Shown here: one piece after another, positions 1 to 11,254 of the stretch
Layout: the number at the start of each line of letters is the position of its first letter
How positions within the stretch are numbered: the stretch's first letter is position 1
Notes under the pieces: model-generated
What the model was told of the DNA's origin: nothing
Databases searched by the model: none
Seen by the model: the letters and a program-made list of their open reading frames with translations, nothing else
Translations under genes and position numbers: made by a program
Origin: Peribolospora baueri
Taxonomy: Eukaryota; Basidiomycota; Peribolosporomycetes; Peribolosporales; Peribolosporaceae
Direction of reading: 5' to 3'
Assembly: GCA_029717555.1 (NCBI GenBank)
Contig: JAMDHS010000102.1
Span: forward strand, 1 to 64,000
DNA: 64,000 bases

Positions 1-1947
1 CATCGATGATCCCCGCAATGGTATTGGCAATCGTAGATTTGCCGGAGCCAGCGAGTCCGGTGATCCAAAAGACTTGGCTGCCCTGGAGATCCCGAGTCCA
101 GTTCCGGACTTGTTCCACGATTTCGGTTCGCGTGCCCGGGAGACACGACCGGCCCCGATCGTACTCGGCTAGCTCGGCACGAGGGAGGTGCTCCAGCCAT
201 TCTGCCCATTCTGTTCGGGGAGCATAAAGTCAGGATTACAATAATTAAGTAGGAACTAAGCAAGTTCTCAAGGAGACTGTGCCATGCGCAGACAGAATAC
301 ACGAACCCTTCTCTTGGTCCTCGCGTCGATGCTCGGATATTCCGGCAGCAATCTCCCGGGCGGCAGCAGCGCTCTCCATGTTGACAGCGATTTGGAACCG
401 CGCAGTGATTTTTCGAAATTGTTCCTCGCACGCAGCGATCTTGGTGCTGTCTTCAGTGCTCAAAACAACGCGAATAACACGCTCTATAGGCAGATTGCGA
501 GGCGAGTCAGCCAACGCCGCGCTCGCCGAGAGGAAGCCCGGAACTCACTCCAATAGGCCCGCTGTCCGCTCTGCTTGATTAGCATGGCGCATTCTTTCAT
601 GGCCTTGATCATGTCCCTCACTGTATCTTTCAATAGAGCGATCGTGGCCCAACGCTCGGCTTCGTTGATCCAATGGCTCATCTGCTGGATCTGGTCACCT
701 AGGCCTTTGAGTTGTTCATCCAGCTGCGCCTGCTGCCGGAGCACCTGTTGCAAGAGAGGCATCATGTCCGCACGACATTTCGTTATCAGCTGAAACAAAG
801 GTGCTCGAAGCACATTCTGCAAAGACGTACCCGGTAGGCGGCTGTGACAATGCCCCAGGCCAGCTTGGCTGCAGGGTGAAGCTGCGCGCACGACATGGCA
901 AGTCAGGAAGCGTGGTAGCGACGGCTACGCTCAATTCCCCTACCGTAAGAGCTCACATCTGCAGTGGCGTCTCCAATTTGGACGAAGCGGTCGACAAAAC
1001 CTAAGAACTTGTCGAGGGGCGCCCATTCTACGACGGCGTTGAGTTCAGAAAGATATGTGTCGACTTGGGCGGAAACTTGCACGGCCGTTTGCTCCGAAGC
1101 ATCGAACCTAGCAAAAGGCAGGCCGCTACGCTCCAAGCTTTCGAGAGCTGACGCAGTCTCGGGCACTAGGTCCACGGACTTGCCGCTCAGTCGACGAATC
1201 GAAAACTCGAGCTGGCCCTTGGCCTGGCCCCCCTCAACTAACGGATCGTCATGCAAGGATAACTGGCACATCTGCACTTGAGGATCAGCTTCAAGAAAAA
1301 AGGCCGAAGCTCGCCGAGTAATGAGAACGTGGCCCAGCGTTCGAAACTTGAGAAATGTAACGCGCTCACACTCAGGAATCTCGTCTAAGTTCAGGTCCAT
1401 GCGGACGGCACCTAAGAACTCGTGCCTTTCCGCCCTGCCTCCAGCTTGACGAAACACTCTTAGTTCTAAGCACGCATGATCGGACACCCTAAAGATCGAC
1501 AGAAGATTTGCGAGAAGCGCAAGCGGGAGTGTAGGTCAGCGATGGGAATGGCAAATGCGTGGAAGTGGAAAGAATGGCTCACGTGAGGTCAAATTCTTTA
1601 TCCCACTCAGGGACCTTGCTTTTCAAGGTCTGCGTTTCTACAGGAGCGCCTGCAGAGAACGCCTGCAGTCCGTCAAGAAAGATGCGAACAAAGGCTTCTG
1701 GTCGATGGGCGACCAAACCACTTTTCCAAACCGGAAGTCCGGTTGCGCGGCGCACTGGGAGTGAGTGAGTTTGAGAACAGAAAACAGCTCATTCGAAGGC
1801 GGAGCAGCGACGTTGAAAGCCATTCTGTGGAATGGTGCGGGGAAGAGAGAGGTCTGGATACGTACCATGGACTCTGATGGTGAGGCGGGATTGTAGCGAC
1901 ATGGATGCGGTGATCAACTCGGTCGGTCCGAGATCGTCAATAGCCAT
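1..1947 (-). CDS. NLR-like protein, C2 domain plus NACHT P-loop (5' part, runs off left edge)
   Basis: This is a STAND/NLR-type ATPase of the fungal NACHT class, usually a cytosolic sensor in non-self recognition. ATG is at 1947. Exons read on the minus strand are 1947-1866, 1754-1583, 1488-957, 881-831, 789-549, 483-307 and 210-1. All junctions are GT-AG and keep frame over about 488 residues; one intron is only 41 nt. Domains in order: an N-terminal C2-like beta-sandwich (LTIRVH, then RPEAFVRIFLDG, VPEWDKEFDLT); a region with HPAAKLAW; a helical linker; and the NACHT Walker A GLAGSGKST at the window edge. The Walker B and C-terminal repeats lie outside the window. A decayed relative of the same architecture lies at 39.1-41.8 kb. 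The NACHT assignment is firm from the P-loop context; immunity as its role is family inference. Confidence 0.85.
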
Positions 1948-3210
1948 GGCCTCGGGGGAGTGGAAGGAGGTCAAAGTCTGCCAGTTACGCTCGTTGATGT
2001 GAAAAGGAGGAAGCCGTCTGGATGGAGGGCCGTCATCGCCTTGTTAATCGCAGCAGCAGTGCGGGGCACCACCGCCTTGACAAGGAGCCTCGTATAGCGC
2101 AACTTGGACAACGTGCACGTGCCATCGAAGTGTTGCGCACTTCCTCACGCTAGACTGGGCGATGAAGCACGTGCCGGGCGTTACCGTAATGGAAGGGCGG
2201 TGACGTGGCCGGTGTTTCTCGTTATTTCAACCATGCCTGTTGGCGTTCAGACGACGCGAAGGGCATGAAGCGGACGGTCCGCCACACCCACTCTACCTTG
2301 TATGACACCGAAGGGGCGTCGAGGTATACGGCTCTGATCTTTTCTTTTTCCTTTTACCTTTTGTGTGTGTGTGTATGTGTTTGCGTCTTGGACTTGGCCT
2401 GTGTCTCTCGATCTTTTTTATCCCTTTTTTTCTCTCTACATTGCCTAGTCTGGTGCCTTTGTGGGATCAACAAGAGACTAGGGACAGTAAGTGAAAACCT
2501 TACACCTGGCGAACAGATGAATACCGGAAAGACAAGACCGGAGAGAGAACAGCCGAACAGAAGGAAAGGCAAGTCGGAAGGAGAAACGGCGAAGCGGCAA
2601 TTGGTCGCCGAGCCCGGTTGGTTCCCTGCCGGCCGGCTGGATGAGTTCACCGCTATGACGGGGAGCGGGAGTCGAGATGGTGGTTTTTTTTTTTTTCTTT
2701 GACGGTGGTAACGCGCCGTCAACGCGGAGACTTTACGGGCGTACCGACGCGGGGCGACGGGAGGGAGAGCGCAGCGCTCCCGTCACAAGCAGGCGCTTGC
2801 CCTCTACCGTTACCGGTATTACACCTTGTGCGCCCTTGCTCACTAGCCCTTGAATCCTTGAACCCTTGATTTCCCTTGCCCTAGTAACCTTGTCCCTGTC
2901 ACTCTCGTCGTACACGGCACGGTAGGCACGTTCATCACACCGCGTTACCCACGTCGTTACGCCGTTACATATACTCTAGGTGTTGATAGATACAATCGAC
3001 AGCGTCGGTCAGCTCATCGCTGACCTTTCACATAAAGTATCTTATCCCTTTTTCCAAAAGTTGCCCTGCTCTGTAAGGCACGCCTTTGCAGATTTTCACC
3101 TCTGTTAAGAGTTTGAACTCTCTAGCGTTACCTCTAACTTGTCCAAGTGGAGCGTCACTCCGCGTCTGCAGTACCGGTGATGAGAGCATACACGTGCAAA
3201 TAAAGTCTGG
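1948..3210. other. Intergenic, upstream of the NLR-like gene
   Basis: I see no gene I can support here. The stretch holds a GT-rich run (about 2358-2380), a poly-T run near 2684-2697 and three GTTAC-type motifs within 2942-2968. Open frames such as 2205-2702 are low-complexity and read straight through the GT and poly-T tracts. The NLR promoter presumably lies in the first few hundred bases. Confidence 0.5.
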
Positions 3211-3998
3211 TCAGGTAAGGACCTCGTGTGCCAGCGGTGGTGTGCGCGACAGCCACCTACCCAGCGGCCACATTGTTCCTCTGCCCTTGAGTTTGGGAAG
3301 CCACACGTTTGCCGCAACGGTGGCCTGTCCGTCGCTGGTGTGGACCAAAACGAAATCGATATCCTGGCAAACGGCGGAAAGCACCATCTTGACGGGATCA
3401 GAGGCCAGATTCACGCATGTATGCGGTGCGAGGAGAGGCAGAGCAGACTCTTACCCTCCAGCGCAGCGCCTCGTTTGGGTAAGTGGCAGTGGCGAGGATT
3501 TCCGACGGCCTGCCCGAGGTGAACGGCATAAGGAGGGCCGCGCATGCAAAGGCGAGCCTCTCGTACATCCATCGATTCCCTTCTCGGTCCTCGATCGTCT
3601 TCCCCTCACTCGTACACGCTTCGGAAGGCGGCCGCGTCGCTCCATATGCCGGCAAAGATCGCCATGCAGTCGGAGATGGAGGGAATCGGCTTGGCCTGCA
3701 TGGCAGTCCCGAGATTGTTCTCGGGGACGACGACCGATTTCAAATATTGCGAGCCAGAGGAGATGAAGCAGAGGTTAGAGCAGCCGGGATGAGAGGCCAT
3801 AGCGGAGATGAGAAGCGGCGCACATCCAAAACTTCGGACTTGACGTGCATTGGTACCATGATGTTCGTTTGACGACGATACTGTGGCGACGGAGAGTGGC
3901 ATTTCGAACTCTAGTTGAGCGGCGATGCCGGTCGGTAACAAGACGGTGAGCCTGTGCAGGCTCACCATGGCGAAGGCGACGTGCGTCATGTGGATCAA
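3211..3998 (-). pseudogene. Tyrosine-recombinase-like (DUF3435/FluG-type) fragment
   Basis: On the minus strand, the reading around 3640-3450 contains AFACAALLMPFTSGRPSEI followed by NEALRWRDIDFVLV. This resembles box I of tyrosine recombinases: a helix, then S/T-G-x-R-x-x-E, then LRW-x-DI. The catalytic Arg would be that of SGRPSE. An intron (GTAAGAG to GCCAG, about 3462-3374) joins LRWR to DIDFVLV in phase. Upstream residues KPIPSISDCMAIF and WSDAAAF fit the region before box I in DUF3435/FluG proteins, the family that includes captain recombinases of Starship elements; Crypton recombinases are an alternative. The upstream part sits in a different frame with no convincing intron, and I cannot find the second catalytic box (H-x-x-R...Y), so I treat it as a broken remnant. 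The assignment rests on motif recognition only. Confidence 0.45.
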
Positions 3999-4107
3999 GG
4001 TGCTCCGGCGTCATCGTTGTCACCGTCCTGTTCATTGTCCGCGCGTTCATTGTCGTACTCGGGGAGTTCCGGTCGCCTCTCGCGGCCCCCTCCAAACGTA
4101 CCGAGAG

Positions 4108-4365
4108 TTATAGTTTCAACGGCGGGGTAAGACAGGAAAGCCGCCGAGATGTCACGACGGCGACGGTGAGGAAGGACTGGTGGTCACGCTCAGTCCTCAT
4201 GGAGTGAGTCGTCATATGAACTTGTCCCTTGAGAGAGTCCACGAGCTCTCGTGGTTGGTTGACCTGTCGCTTCGCTCGCTTTTCCTGTAGCTTTGCGTAC
4301 CGCCTGTCAAAGCTAGTCTCGGCCTCCTCCTCGGCCACACGTTTGTTAGGACCTTGAACGAGCAT
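4108..4365 (-). CDS. Small charged open frame of unknown function
   Basis: An ATG-started reading (MLVQGPNKRVAEEE) gives about 85 residues with a Lys/Arg/Glu-rich middle (YAKLQEKRAKRQ) that could form a short coiled helix. It lies between the zinc-finger gene and the recombinase remnant on the same strand, and might be an exon of either. I do not recognise it. Confidence 0.25.
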   Translation of the reverse strand: MLVQGPNKRVAEEEAETSFDRRYAKLQEKRAKRQVNQPRELVDSLKGQVHMTTHSMRTERDHQSFLTVAVVTSRRLSCLTPPLKL

Positions 4366-4552
4366 GCCCCTGCTTAAATAACACGTGGCATATCCCCATG
4401 ACACGACCATACGCTTCTCCAACGACGATCTCTAACTCGATATTCCGCAACTCTTCCATGGGAATCGGAGGATGAATCAAGATTATGGTCGTCGGAGAGG
4501 TGTAGAGTACAGCGATGAGACGGGCCGATGGAAATTCGCCGAGGATGCTGTT

Positions 4553-6015
4553 CTACGCCTTGGCCTTGCCTTTTCCTTTCCCCTTTGCGGCCGCCTTGCC
4601 CTTTTTCAGAGTCGTTGGATTGGACGACTCGCCTTGAGAAGCAGCAGCAGCAGCGTCGCCTCCTTCCCCTTCCTCGTCGGCCTCCTTTGCTTTGTCGGCT
4701 GCTTTTGCCGCCTCTTGCCCTTCTGGGTGACAAGGTGGAGCGAGTGAAAGTCGCCGCGCCGGTGCTGCAGGGCTTTATTGGCCTTGGACTTGTTGTCGCC
4801 ATAAAAAAGGTCGAAGCGGTGCTCGACGATCAAATGGTTGACAAAATCGAGAGCCGTGGAGCGCTTGCGGCGGTTGCACACGGGGAAGGGGGCCACACGC
4901 GGCCAAAGTCATCGACAGACTCGAGGGGGAGGAGGTGCACGCGGACGATGTGTTCGTTGAGGCTACGGTAGTCAGTCCACCTAGTAGACAAGGGACGCGG
5001 GGCGGTTCAGAGAGCGGGCGGCGCTTATTGGGAAAGGGGGAACGAAGAAACTCACTGGGCCAAGCGGTCGTCGGCCTCGATGTCCTCCTCGGTGGCAAGG
5101 CAGTGCGGGCAGTAGCCAGGGCGGTAGACAAAACCGTAATTTTCGTCGACCTGGGTGGTGGTGGCTGTCTTGAAAAAGTCCATAATCTCCTTCTCACGAT
5201 ACCGCATGGTCCTCCCACTCCTTTGTGCCGTGGATCCTAGCGGCGGTGAAAGGAAGCTTAGGGGTCTGCGTGCACGCGTGCCGACCCGCGAGGAGGACTC
5301 TAGGACTCACCATTGGTAGCAGATATAACAGTACTCTGTCACGGTGAGAGCCACGTTGTTTCCCGCCGTAAACTCGAGATCATGGATGCGTGCGAGGTGC
5401 GACCTGAACCTGGAATTGCTGTTCACTCTCTCCTCGCAATCGGGCACGATGCAGCTGACGGTCTTGCCCTTCGAGCACTGCGCCTTGACGTAGGACGCGT
5501 GAAGGTCGCCGTGCCGAGCTTGGCTGTGAAAGTCCTTGATTTCAGCGCTGGCGACGGCACGTGGAGCCGAGGACGGGGCTGGCCTTTGACGATGGCCGCC
5601 GACTTTTTGGCGTCAAACGCCGCGGCTGCTGACAGGCGCGCGCATATATGGACGTGTTTGCGGGCGGCGACCTCATTCGAGGGCAGTACGACGCCACCAC
5701 CCTCGCCCATGTCGGTGGACTTTTTGCAGACGGTGAACGGGCATCGACGGTTCTTGAAGATAAGCTCGCCGGGATAGAAGCGCTCCACCGGCAGGTAGTC
5801 TGGGTCGAGCATTGCATCGATCTGAGCGGCGGGCAAATTGGGCACTGCTGCGCCGTCACGGAAGGTGACGGGTCACGAGGCTGGGATGCGATGCCCCTAG
5901 AGGCCCCAGGGCGTGGACGCCCCTTTTTTTTTCCCTCAGTGAGAGCGAGCCAAGACAGAGCACAAATGAACACGGTCGAGGTGGACAGTACGTTTTCATC
6001 GGAAGCTATCGCCAT
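4553..6015 (-). CDS. Multi-exon C2H2 zinc-finger protein
   Basis: A probable nuclear DNA-binding protein. Start ATG is at 6015 (MAIASDENV); an intron with donor GTGCTC and acceptor GCGCAG joins it to VPNLPAAQIDAML. The central exon (about 5560-5315) carries a textbook C2H2 finger, C-x4-C-x12-H-x4-H, in SCIVPDCEERVNSNSRF...HLARIH, followed by a CYICYQW pair. The next exons give CPHCLAT and, after an intron at GTGAGTTTC, DYRSLNEHIVRVH, a second widely spaced C2H2 unit. The C-terminus is Lys/Ala/Gly-rich (KKGKAAAKGKGKGKAKA) with stop TAG at 4555-4553. I could not resolve every splice junction; two frame changes lack an unambiguous intron, so exon limits are approximate. Its target is unknown. 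Confidence 0.6.
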
Positions 6016-6605
6016 GTAACGGCGTGTGACAGGATCAGTGCGGAGACTCCGCCGCCCGCAAGGGCCGACCGACCCCTCCAAGGCCGGTCACGTGCTACCA
6101 TGTGCATAGAGACGTCGTCGCGGAATATCGTAGAATATCCGTCCCGCGTTAGCCATGGACGGATATCCACGGCGAACGCCGCGGACGCCGTGGACGGATA
6201 TTCTGTTATCCATCCGCGGCTAACGCCGTGGATGTATATTCCGCAATCCAATTTCTCGATCGCGCCGCAGTCCGGAGAAGCGCGGCGGAAGCGTGGAGGC
6301 CAGTGCGGGGGCGAACTGACTACTTAAGCGGATGGGATGACACGGGTCAGGACAGTTGATGATAAGAGAGGACAGGACAGAAGACCAGGGAAGGACAGTG
6401 ACTCTTGTCTCTTGTCCTCATCCTCTTTACACCCTGACCCACAGAGAGTGAAGAGAGCAAGCGCCGGCGTAAGCGAGCGCCGCCGCGGCTCGCTCCGGGA
6501 CCAACTACCTCTCACCCACCAAGCACAAGGACAACCGCCAGGGCATCGTACATCTCCTGGCGCTCGAGGACTATCTCTCGCCCGCTTCGCTGCTCTCCTC
6601 CCACG
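6016..6605. promoter_or_regulatory. Divergent promoter with inverted-repeat cluster
   Basis: This gap separates the zinc-finger gene (-) from the DUF300 gene (+). Between 6120 and 6244 it holds at least four copies of a GAATATCC/GGATATTC-like motif in both orientations, with paired CCACGGCG/CGCCGTGG and GCGTTAGCC/GGCTAACGC arms, giving nested imperfect dyads. A CACGTG hexamer lies just before the cluster (about 6089-6094). The arrangement suggests clustered operator sites; no factor is assigned. Confidence 0.45.
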
Positions 6606-9547
6606 ATGATGCTCTCTATTGGCGTACCATCCTCGCTCGCCGCTCGCGCTAGCAGGGGAAGCGAAGACCGTCTCCCGCCGGGTATGCTCCTCGTCTGCTG
6701 CCTCTGCGCCGCCTTCGCCACATGCTTGAGCTTCTACAGCATCTGGACGCACCTCAAAAACTACAGGAAGCCGCAATTGCAGAGACAAGTCGTTCGGTTG
6801 TTGCTGATGTGAGGCTTGCCCCGCGAGCAACGGATCAGACTGCCGGTTGCGATGCCCGCCCGGCGATGTGCCGCCGCGATGGGGAGCCCTGACCACTCCC
6901 TCTCCCCCTCTCTCTTCCTTCTTGGCTGCTTGTCTTCAGGGTGCCCATCTACGCAATTGCCTCTGTTATCTCGCTTCTCGATTTGGAGATCGCATTTTTT
7001 GTCGACCTCGTCCGCGACCTCTACGAGGTAAGTCGCCCCCTTCCTTGGCGTCCCGTTCTCCGGTGTGATGCGCGTACGGTGAAGTTGATGATCCTCCCAT
7101 CTCTCCTTGTTAGGCTTTTGTCATCTACTGCTTCTTCAACCTCCTCATCTCCTACCTGTGAGTTTTGCAGTCCTTTTTCCAAGCCCAAAGCCCGCCTCAT
7201 TGCCGTCTATTTTCCGTGCTTTGTGAACGCACGCCCCCTCCCGTTCGATCCTCCATTTAGCGGCGGCGAGCGCTCGTTGCTCATTCGCTATCACGGCCGC
7301 CCTCCCCAACCACACCTCTTTCCTGTCAACATCTTCCTTCCACCCTTGGACCTCTCCGACCCTTATACCTTCTTGGCTCTTAAGCGCGGGATCTTGCGTG
7401 AGTCACCCCCCTCTTTCTTGTTGCCAGGCCTTTGAGGATGTGTATCTCCGTTATTCTCGAGCGTCCTTTTAAGCTACGTTCCCCGCGGCGTTTTCTTCCC
7501 TTTCTCCACTCGAAATCTGCCTCCATCAGAATACGTTCAAGTGAAACCAGTGCTCGCGGTTGCCACCATTATCCTCAAGGCCTCTGACGCGTACGGCGAC
7601 GGTCGGATCGCTGTCAATAACGGATATACATGGGTTAGCTTGATTTACAGTGAGTTCGGCCTGCTTCCTCCGCTTCGGTGCCCTTGTCGTTGTTGGAGCC
7701 GCAAGGGTCGAGTGACGTCATCCCAATGCCAAAGCTCACTTGATGTCATTACTCTTCACTACTCCCCTTTGTATTCCCTCCGCATCTCAGATGCCAGCGT
7801 CTGCGTATCTCTCTACAGCCTCGCCATGTTTTGGGCATGCACCAACGAGGACCTCCAGCCTTTTCGTCCGATGCCCAAGTTTTTGTGTGTCAAGGGTGCG
7901 TCCTTTTGACCTTTCATTCGATTTGCGCTCCTCTCCAAGCCTGAACATGAGCATTTTCTTGTCGCTGTCGTGCGCTTTCTTCCGAATCGCAGGAATTATC
8001 TTCTTCTCCTTCTGGCAGGGCCTCTTTATCTCCATTCTCGTCTCTCTTGGGGCGATCAAGTCGAGTGGGCTTAGTGTCTCTCTATTATCGTGAATCCACC
8101 ACAGTGAGGCCCTTTTCAAAGCTGACCTCTCACTCCTCTCTTCGTCTTTCTTCTCTCCCACGCCACCCGTATAGTTGGCCCCGTCGAAGACGACGAGCAC
8201 CTCTCGATCGCCATCCAAGACGCGCTCATCTCCTTTGAGATGCCCTTATTCGCCTTACTCCACCTATATGCCTTCTCCTACAAGGACTACGTCGACCATT
8301 CCGCCACCTTGGTCGCTCGTCTCCCTGTCTATTACGCCTTGCGCGACGCGGTGGGTCTGTACGATGTCTTCAACGACTCGCTTACCACCATCAGAGGCAC
8401 AGGCTACGACTACCAGACGTTCGAGCCCGCTGAGGGCGTCGTCCCGCACGGCCTGGCGAGGGACAGGAGGGCCCGCGCCGGCTTGAGGTATTCCCGCGGA
8501 GGAAAGCACAAGTACTGGCTCCCTCAGCCTGTAAACGGCGTCGGCGTCGGTGAAGACTCTGCGCTGATCCCGCCCCCCGGCTCTCCCTCTTCTTCTGGAG
8601 CCGCTGGAGTGGAAGGGCCGCCCACGGTTTCCAGGGAGACATTGGCGCGGGACGTGGGCAACTTGCGCGTCGGACCGATCACCGCTGTGCGCAGGTTACT
8701 CGACGAGCGCAGGTTGGCCAGACAAGGATACGCTCCACTCTTCCCCGATCAAGCGCGGGAGGTCGTGCATGCGGACCCTGAGCTGACCAAGGACGGCGGG
8801 GAGGACGGTCGAAACCGAGGAAGGAGGACGAGCGACTCGGCCGGCGACGATGGCGCGTCGGTCACGTTCGATGACCCCCAGGACGAAGAGGAGACGTTGT
8901 ACGAGCGTTCGCGCAGGTTTGCGTATGGCGACTACGCCTATCCTAACGTCGACATCAGTCGAGAGGAGCGACAGAGGCTAGAGAGGTCCCGAGAGGACGA
9001 GGTGCTGTCTGGACGGGCGAGGCGGAAGGCGGTTGCCAGCTCGAGCGGCGTCGGCGGTGGCGCTTCTGCTGCAGTCGCTCAAAAGGGAAAGGGAAGACAA
9101 GAGGCGGACGAGGCGAGTGAGCAGGGAAGCGCCAGCACCATCGCCACCGCTATGTCCTCCAGCACCCGGCCATCTCACCTAGCTGAATCGGCCAAAGAGA
9201 CGAGGCGGGCCTTTTGGGCAGCGTGGGATGACGAAGCAGAGGAGCATGCCGGAGACTACGAGTCTTCGCCGGATGGGAAGAGCAAGGACGACCAAGGCCG
9301 AACTTTCACGGACAAGGGAGAACAACGACATGCCATCAATGGGGTATCAGGGAACAGAAATCACGCTGGTCAAGGTGGTGCCAGTAACGACTCTCGACCA
9401 TTCGACGCCGACGCGGGCGTCAACGATGATGAGGCGAGAGCGTGCGAGAACGACTCGAACGGGCCAGAGGAAGTCTCCAGCCCCTCGACGGCTTATGCTT
9501 GGCATAGAGATGACCAGGGAGACGAACAGGAGAACCCTTGGCGATGA
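6606..9547 (+). CDS. DUF300 / TMEM184-family multi-spanning membrane protein
   Basis: A homologue of the organic-solute-transporter-alpha/TMEM184 family (Pfam Solute_trans_a), fungal polytopic membrane proteins of largely unknown substrate. Exons: 6606-6808, 6940-7027, 7114-7157, 7261-7397, 7530-7649, 7791-7895, 7993-8064, 8175-9547; 713 residues with frame kept. Family hallmarks appear in order: MVPIYAIASVISLLDLE, AFVIYCFFNLL, GGERSLLIRYHGRP, LPPLDLSDPYTFLALKRGIL, YVQVKPVLA, PFRPMPKFLCVKG, FFSFWQGLFI, and FEMPLFALLHLYAFSYKDY. About seven hydrophobic segments fill the first 280 residues. The remaining ~430 residues are hydrophilic, acidic and disordered, with no further domain, and look like a cytosolic tail. 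An ATG three bases downstream is an equally possible start. Confidence 0.93.
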
Positions 9548-10409
9548 TCAACGACGCCGTTCGCAATGGCTTCTTCTTTGGCGCATATCTCCACCTCGGC
9601 TTCTGCGCATCCTTTCCTCGCCGCTCTCGTCTCCTTTGCCCAACCTCATTTCTTCTCTTCGGCTGAGTTCTGGCTCTCCCCAGCAGTTTTTTTATTAGCC
9701 GCAGTTTTTTTCAAAACGTCCATTGTTCGAACTACATCTACAATTAGCTGTCCTCCTTTTCTCGCTCCTTCACTGTCGCATGCTTTTGCTTTCATCATAT
9801 TCGCGTACATCGTCATACGAGTGCATCGAGACATTGCGGGAATGTCCCCGGCCAGCGGGAAAGGGGAGAGGTACGGCATAACTGGCCATTACAGACTACG
9901 GAGTACATTCGGATCATGACACATAAGAGTTCGGACGTGAGCGTGCTCGAGACATGAAAATGAGACGCTGCTTAGAAGAAACTAGCATAAAGCTTAGGCG
10001 AGCACCAGAAAGGATGTGGCAACGACAGTGGAACGAGCTCTGGGTACTCCGACGTCGACCCTGGCTGGGCGTCAGACTCGTATCGGAGCCGGGCTCTCGA
10101 CGCGGACCCTCCCAACTCCACCGCCACGCCGGCCGGCTCCGGCTCCTTGCCATTCGCGCCCACCCTGCCCTTCGGCCCACGGAGATGCGTGTGCGTCTGC
10201 GGAGACGAAGGACGACAGCGGTGGGGCCAGCTTGACCTTCATGGGCTTGAAGACTGACTGAGACAGAAACATGAAATGCTTGACGTCGCCGTACCGCTTC
10301 GGCGTCTTAAAGTCTAAGCAGACCGGAACAAAAGTTTGTAAGTGCGATCCTTAAACGGGGACGACCGGAAAAAAAACGAAACCCACTGGACATAGCGAAT
10401 TGGACCGAT
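9548..10409. other. Intergenic between convergent genes
   Basis: Downstream flank of the DUF300 gene (+) and of the long minus-strand gene. The first ~300 bases are T-rich and likely hold the 3' UTR; frame 9566-9919 is open but shows no coding features. I see no RNA gene or repeat. Confidence 0.5.
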
Positions 10410-11239
10410 TCAGTGGTCGACCAGAAGAATTGGCTTTGTAGTAGCACCGCCTTGGCCTGACTTCAAACTCGAAGAACCGCTAGAGGCCGCTATTTCCTGC
10501 TCTTGCAGCTCGAGCTCCCATTCGCCTTCCATGGCCGTGGCGATGGGCTGGGACGGTGGCCAGACTTGTAGCGACGGGTATTTTCTCCACGCCTCTGAGC
10601 TCTTGCATGACAGGACGGGATATACCATTGACAGCAGACGGTGAAAGTTGACGAGAGGCTCGGGCGTGCGCAGTTCTTCCCCTTCATCTATAGTCTGATC
10701 AATGACGACGGAGGAGCGGGACACCACCAGCTTCCTGAAAGTCGTCGGCTTGCCGACCGTCACGACTGAGGCTGGCGTACGCCGGGCGCAGAGTCGCTGG
10801 AATCGATACTGCAACCGGGGTCGAGGCCGGACCACATGCTTGAACGCTCCTCCGAGGCGGGCCGTCGAAGGCGATGAGGGCGGTGGGGTATCTGGAGGCA
10901 CAAAACTTGCGTTCATCGCGAGAACGTTGGACGTCGACACGAAGCGCGACCTGCGTCCGAGAGAGTTACGTTTGCTGGCCGACACCGGTCGACTGAAGGT
11001 CGGCCGGCGGAAAGCTGTGAGAACGACGAACAAGGGCGTTTCGGTCAAACCACGCAGTCGCAAGTCAAAGCGAGTCTTCTCAGGAACTCACAAGTATCCG
11101 CTTCCCCTTCTCCACGCAGACATTCGCCACTTCTCGGCGACGAGTTTGGCGAATCGACAGCCCCGATGGCTCTCTCTGCCAGCAACACCACATGCTTCCT
11201 CTCCGCCAGAGGTGACCGCGCTTTCTCGACTCGCTCCAC
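10410..11239 (-). CDS. Ser/Pro-rich coding segment, likely 3' exons of the long upstream gene
   Basis: Two pieces read as coding: about 11239-11092 (VEKARSPLAERKHVVLLAE) and 11014-10410, joined in phase by a 77-nt intron (GTGAGTTCC to TCTCACAG). The second ends ATTKPILLVDH-stop and contains short Ser/Pro/Thr-rich stretches like its upstream neighbour. The first piece lies in the same frame as the big frame ending at 11255 and is separated from it by a single TGA. A GTGGGA...GAG intron of 63-72 nt would remove that stop, but its acceptor is weak. It may therefore be the C-terminus of the long protein, or untranslated sequence. No domain was recognised. Confidence 0.4.
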
Positions 11240-11254
11240 AGTCGCACCCGTAGT

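Noticed and set aside
2205-2702. 165-codon open frame in the left intergenic region
   Set aside because: Runs through GT and poly-T tracts and ends in poly-Phe; no conserved segment.
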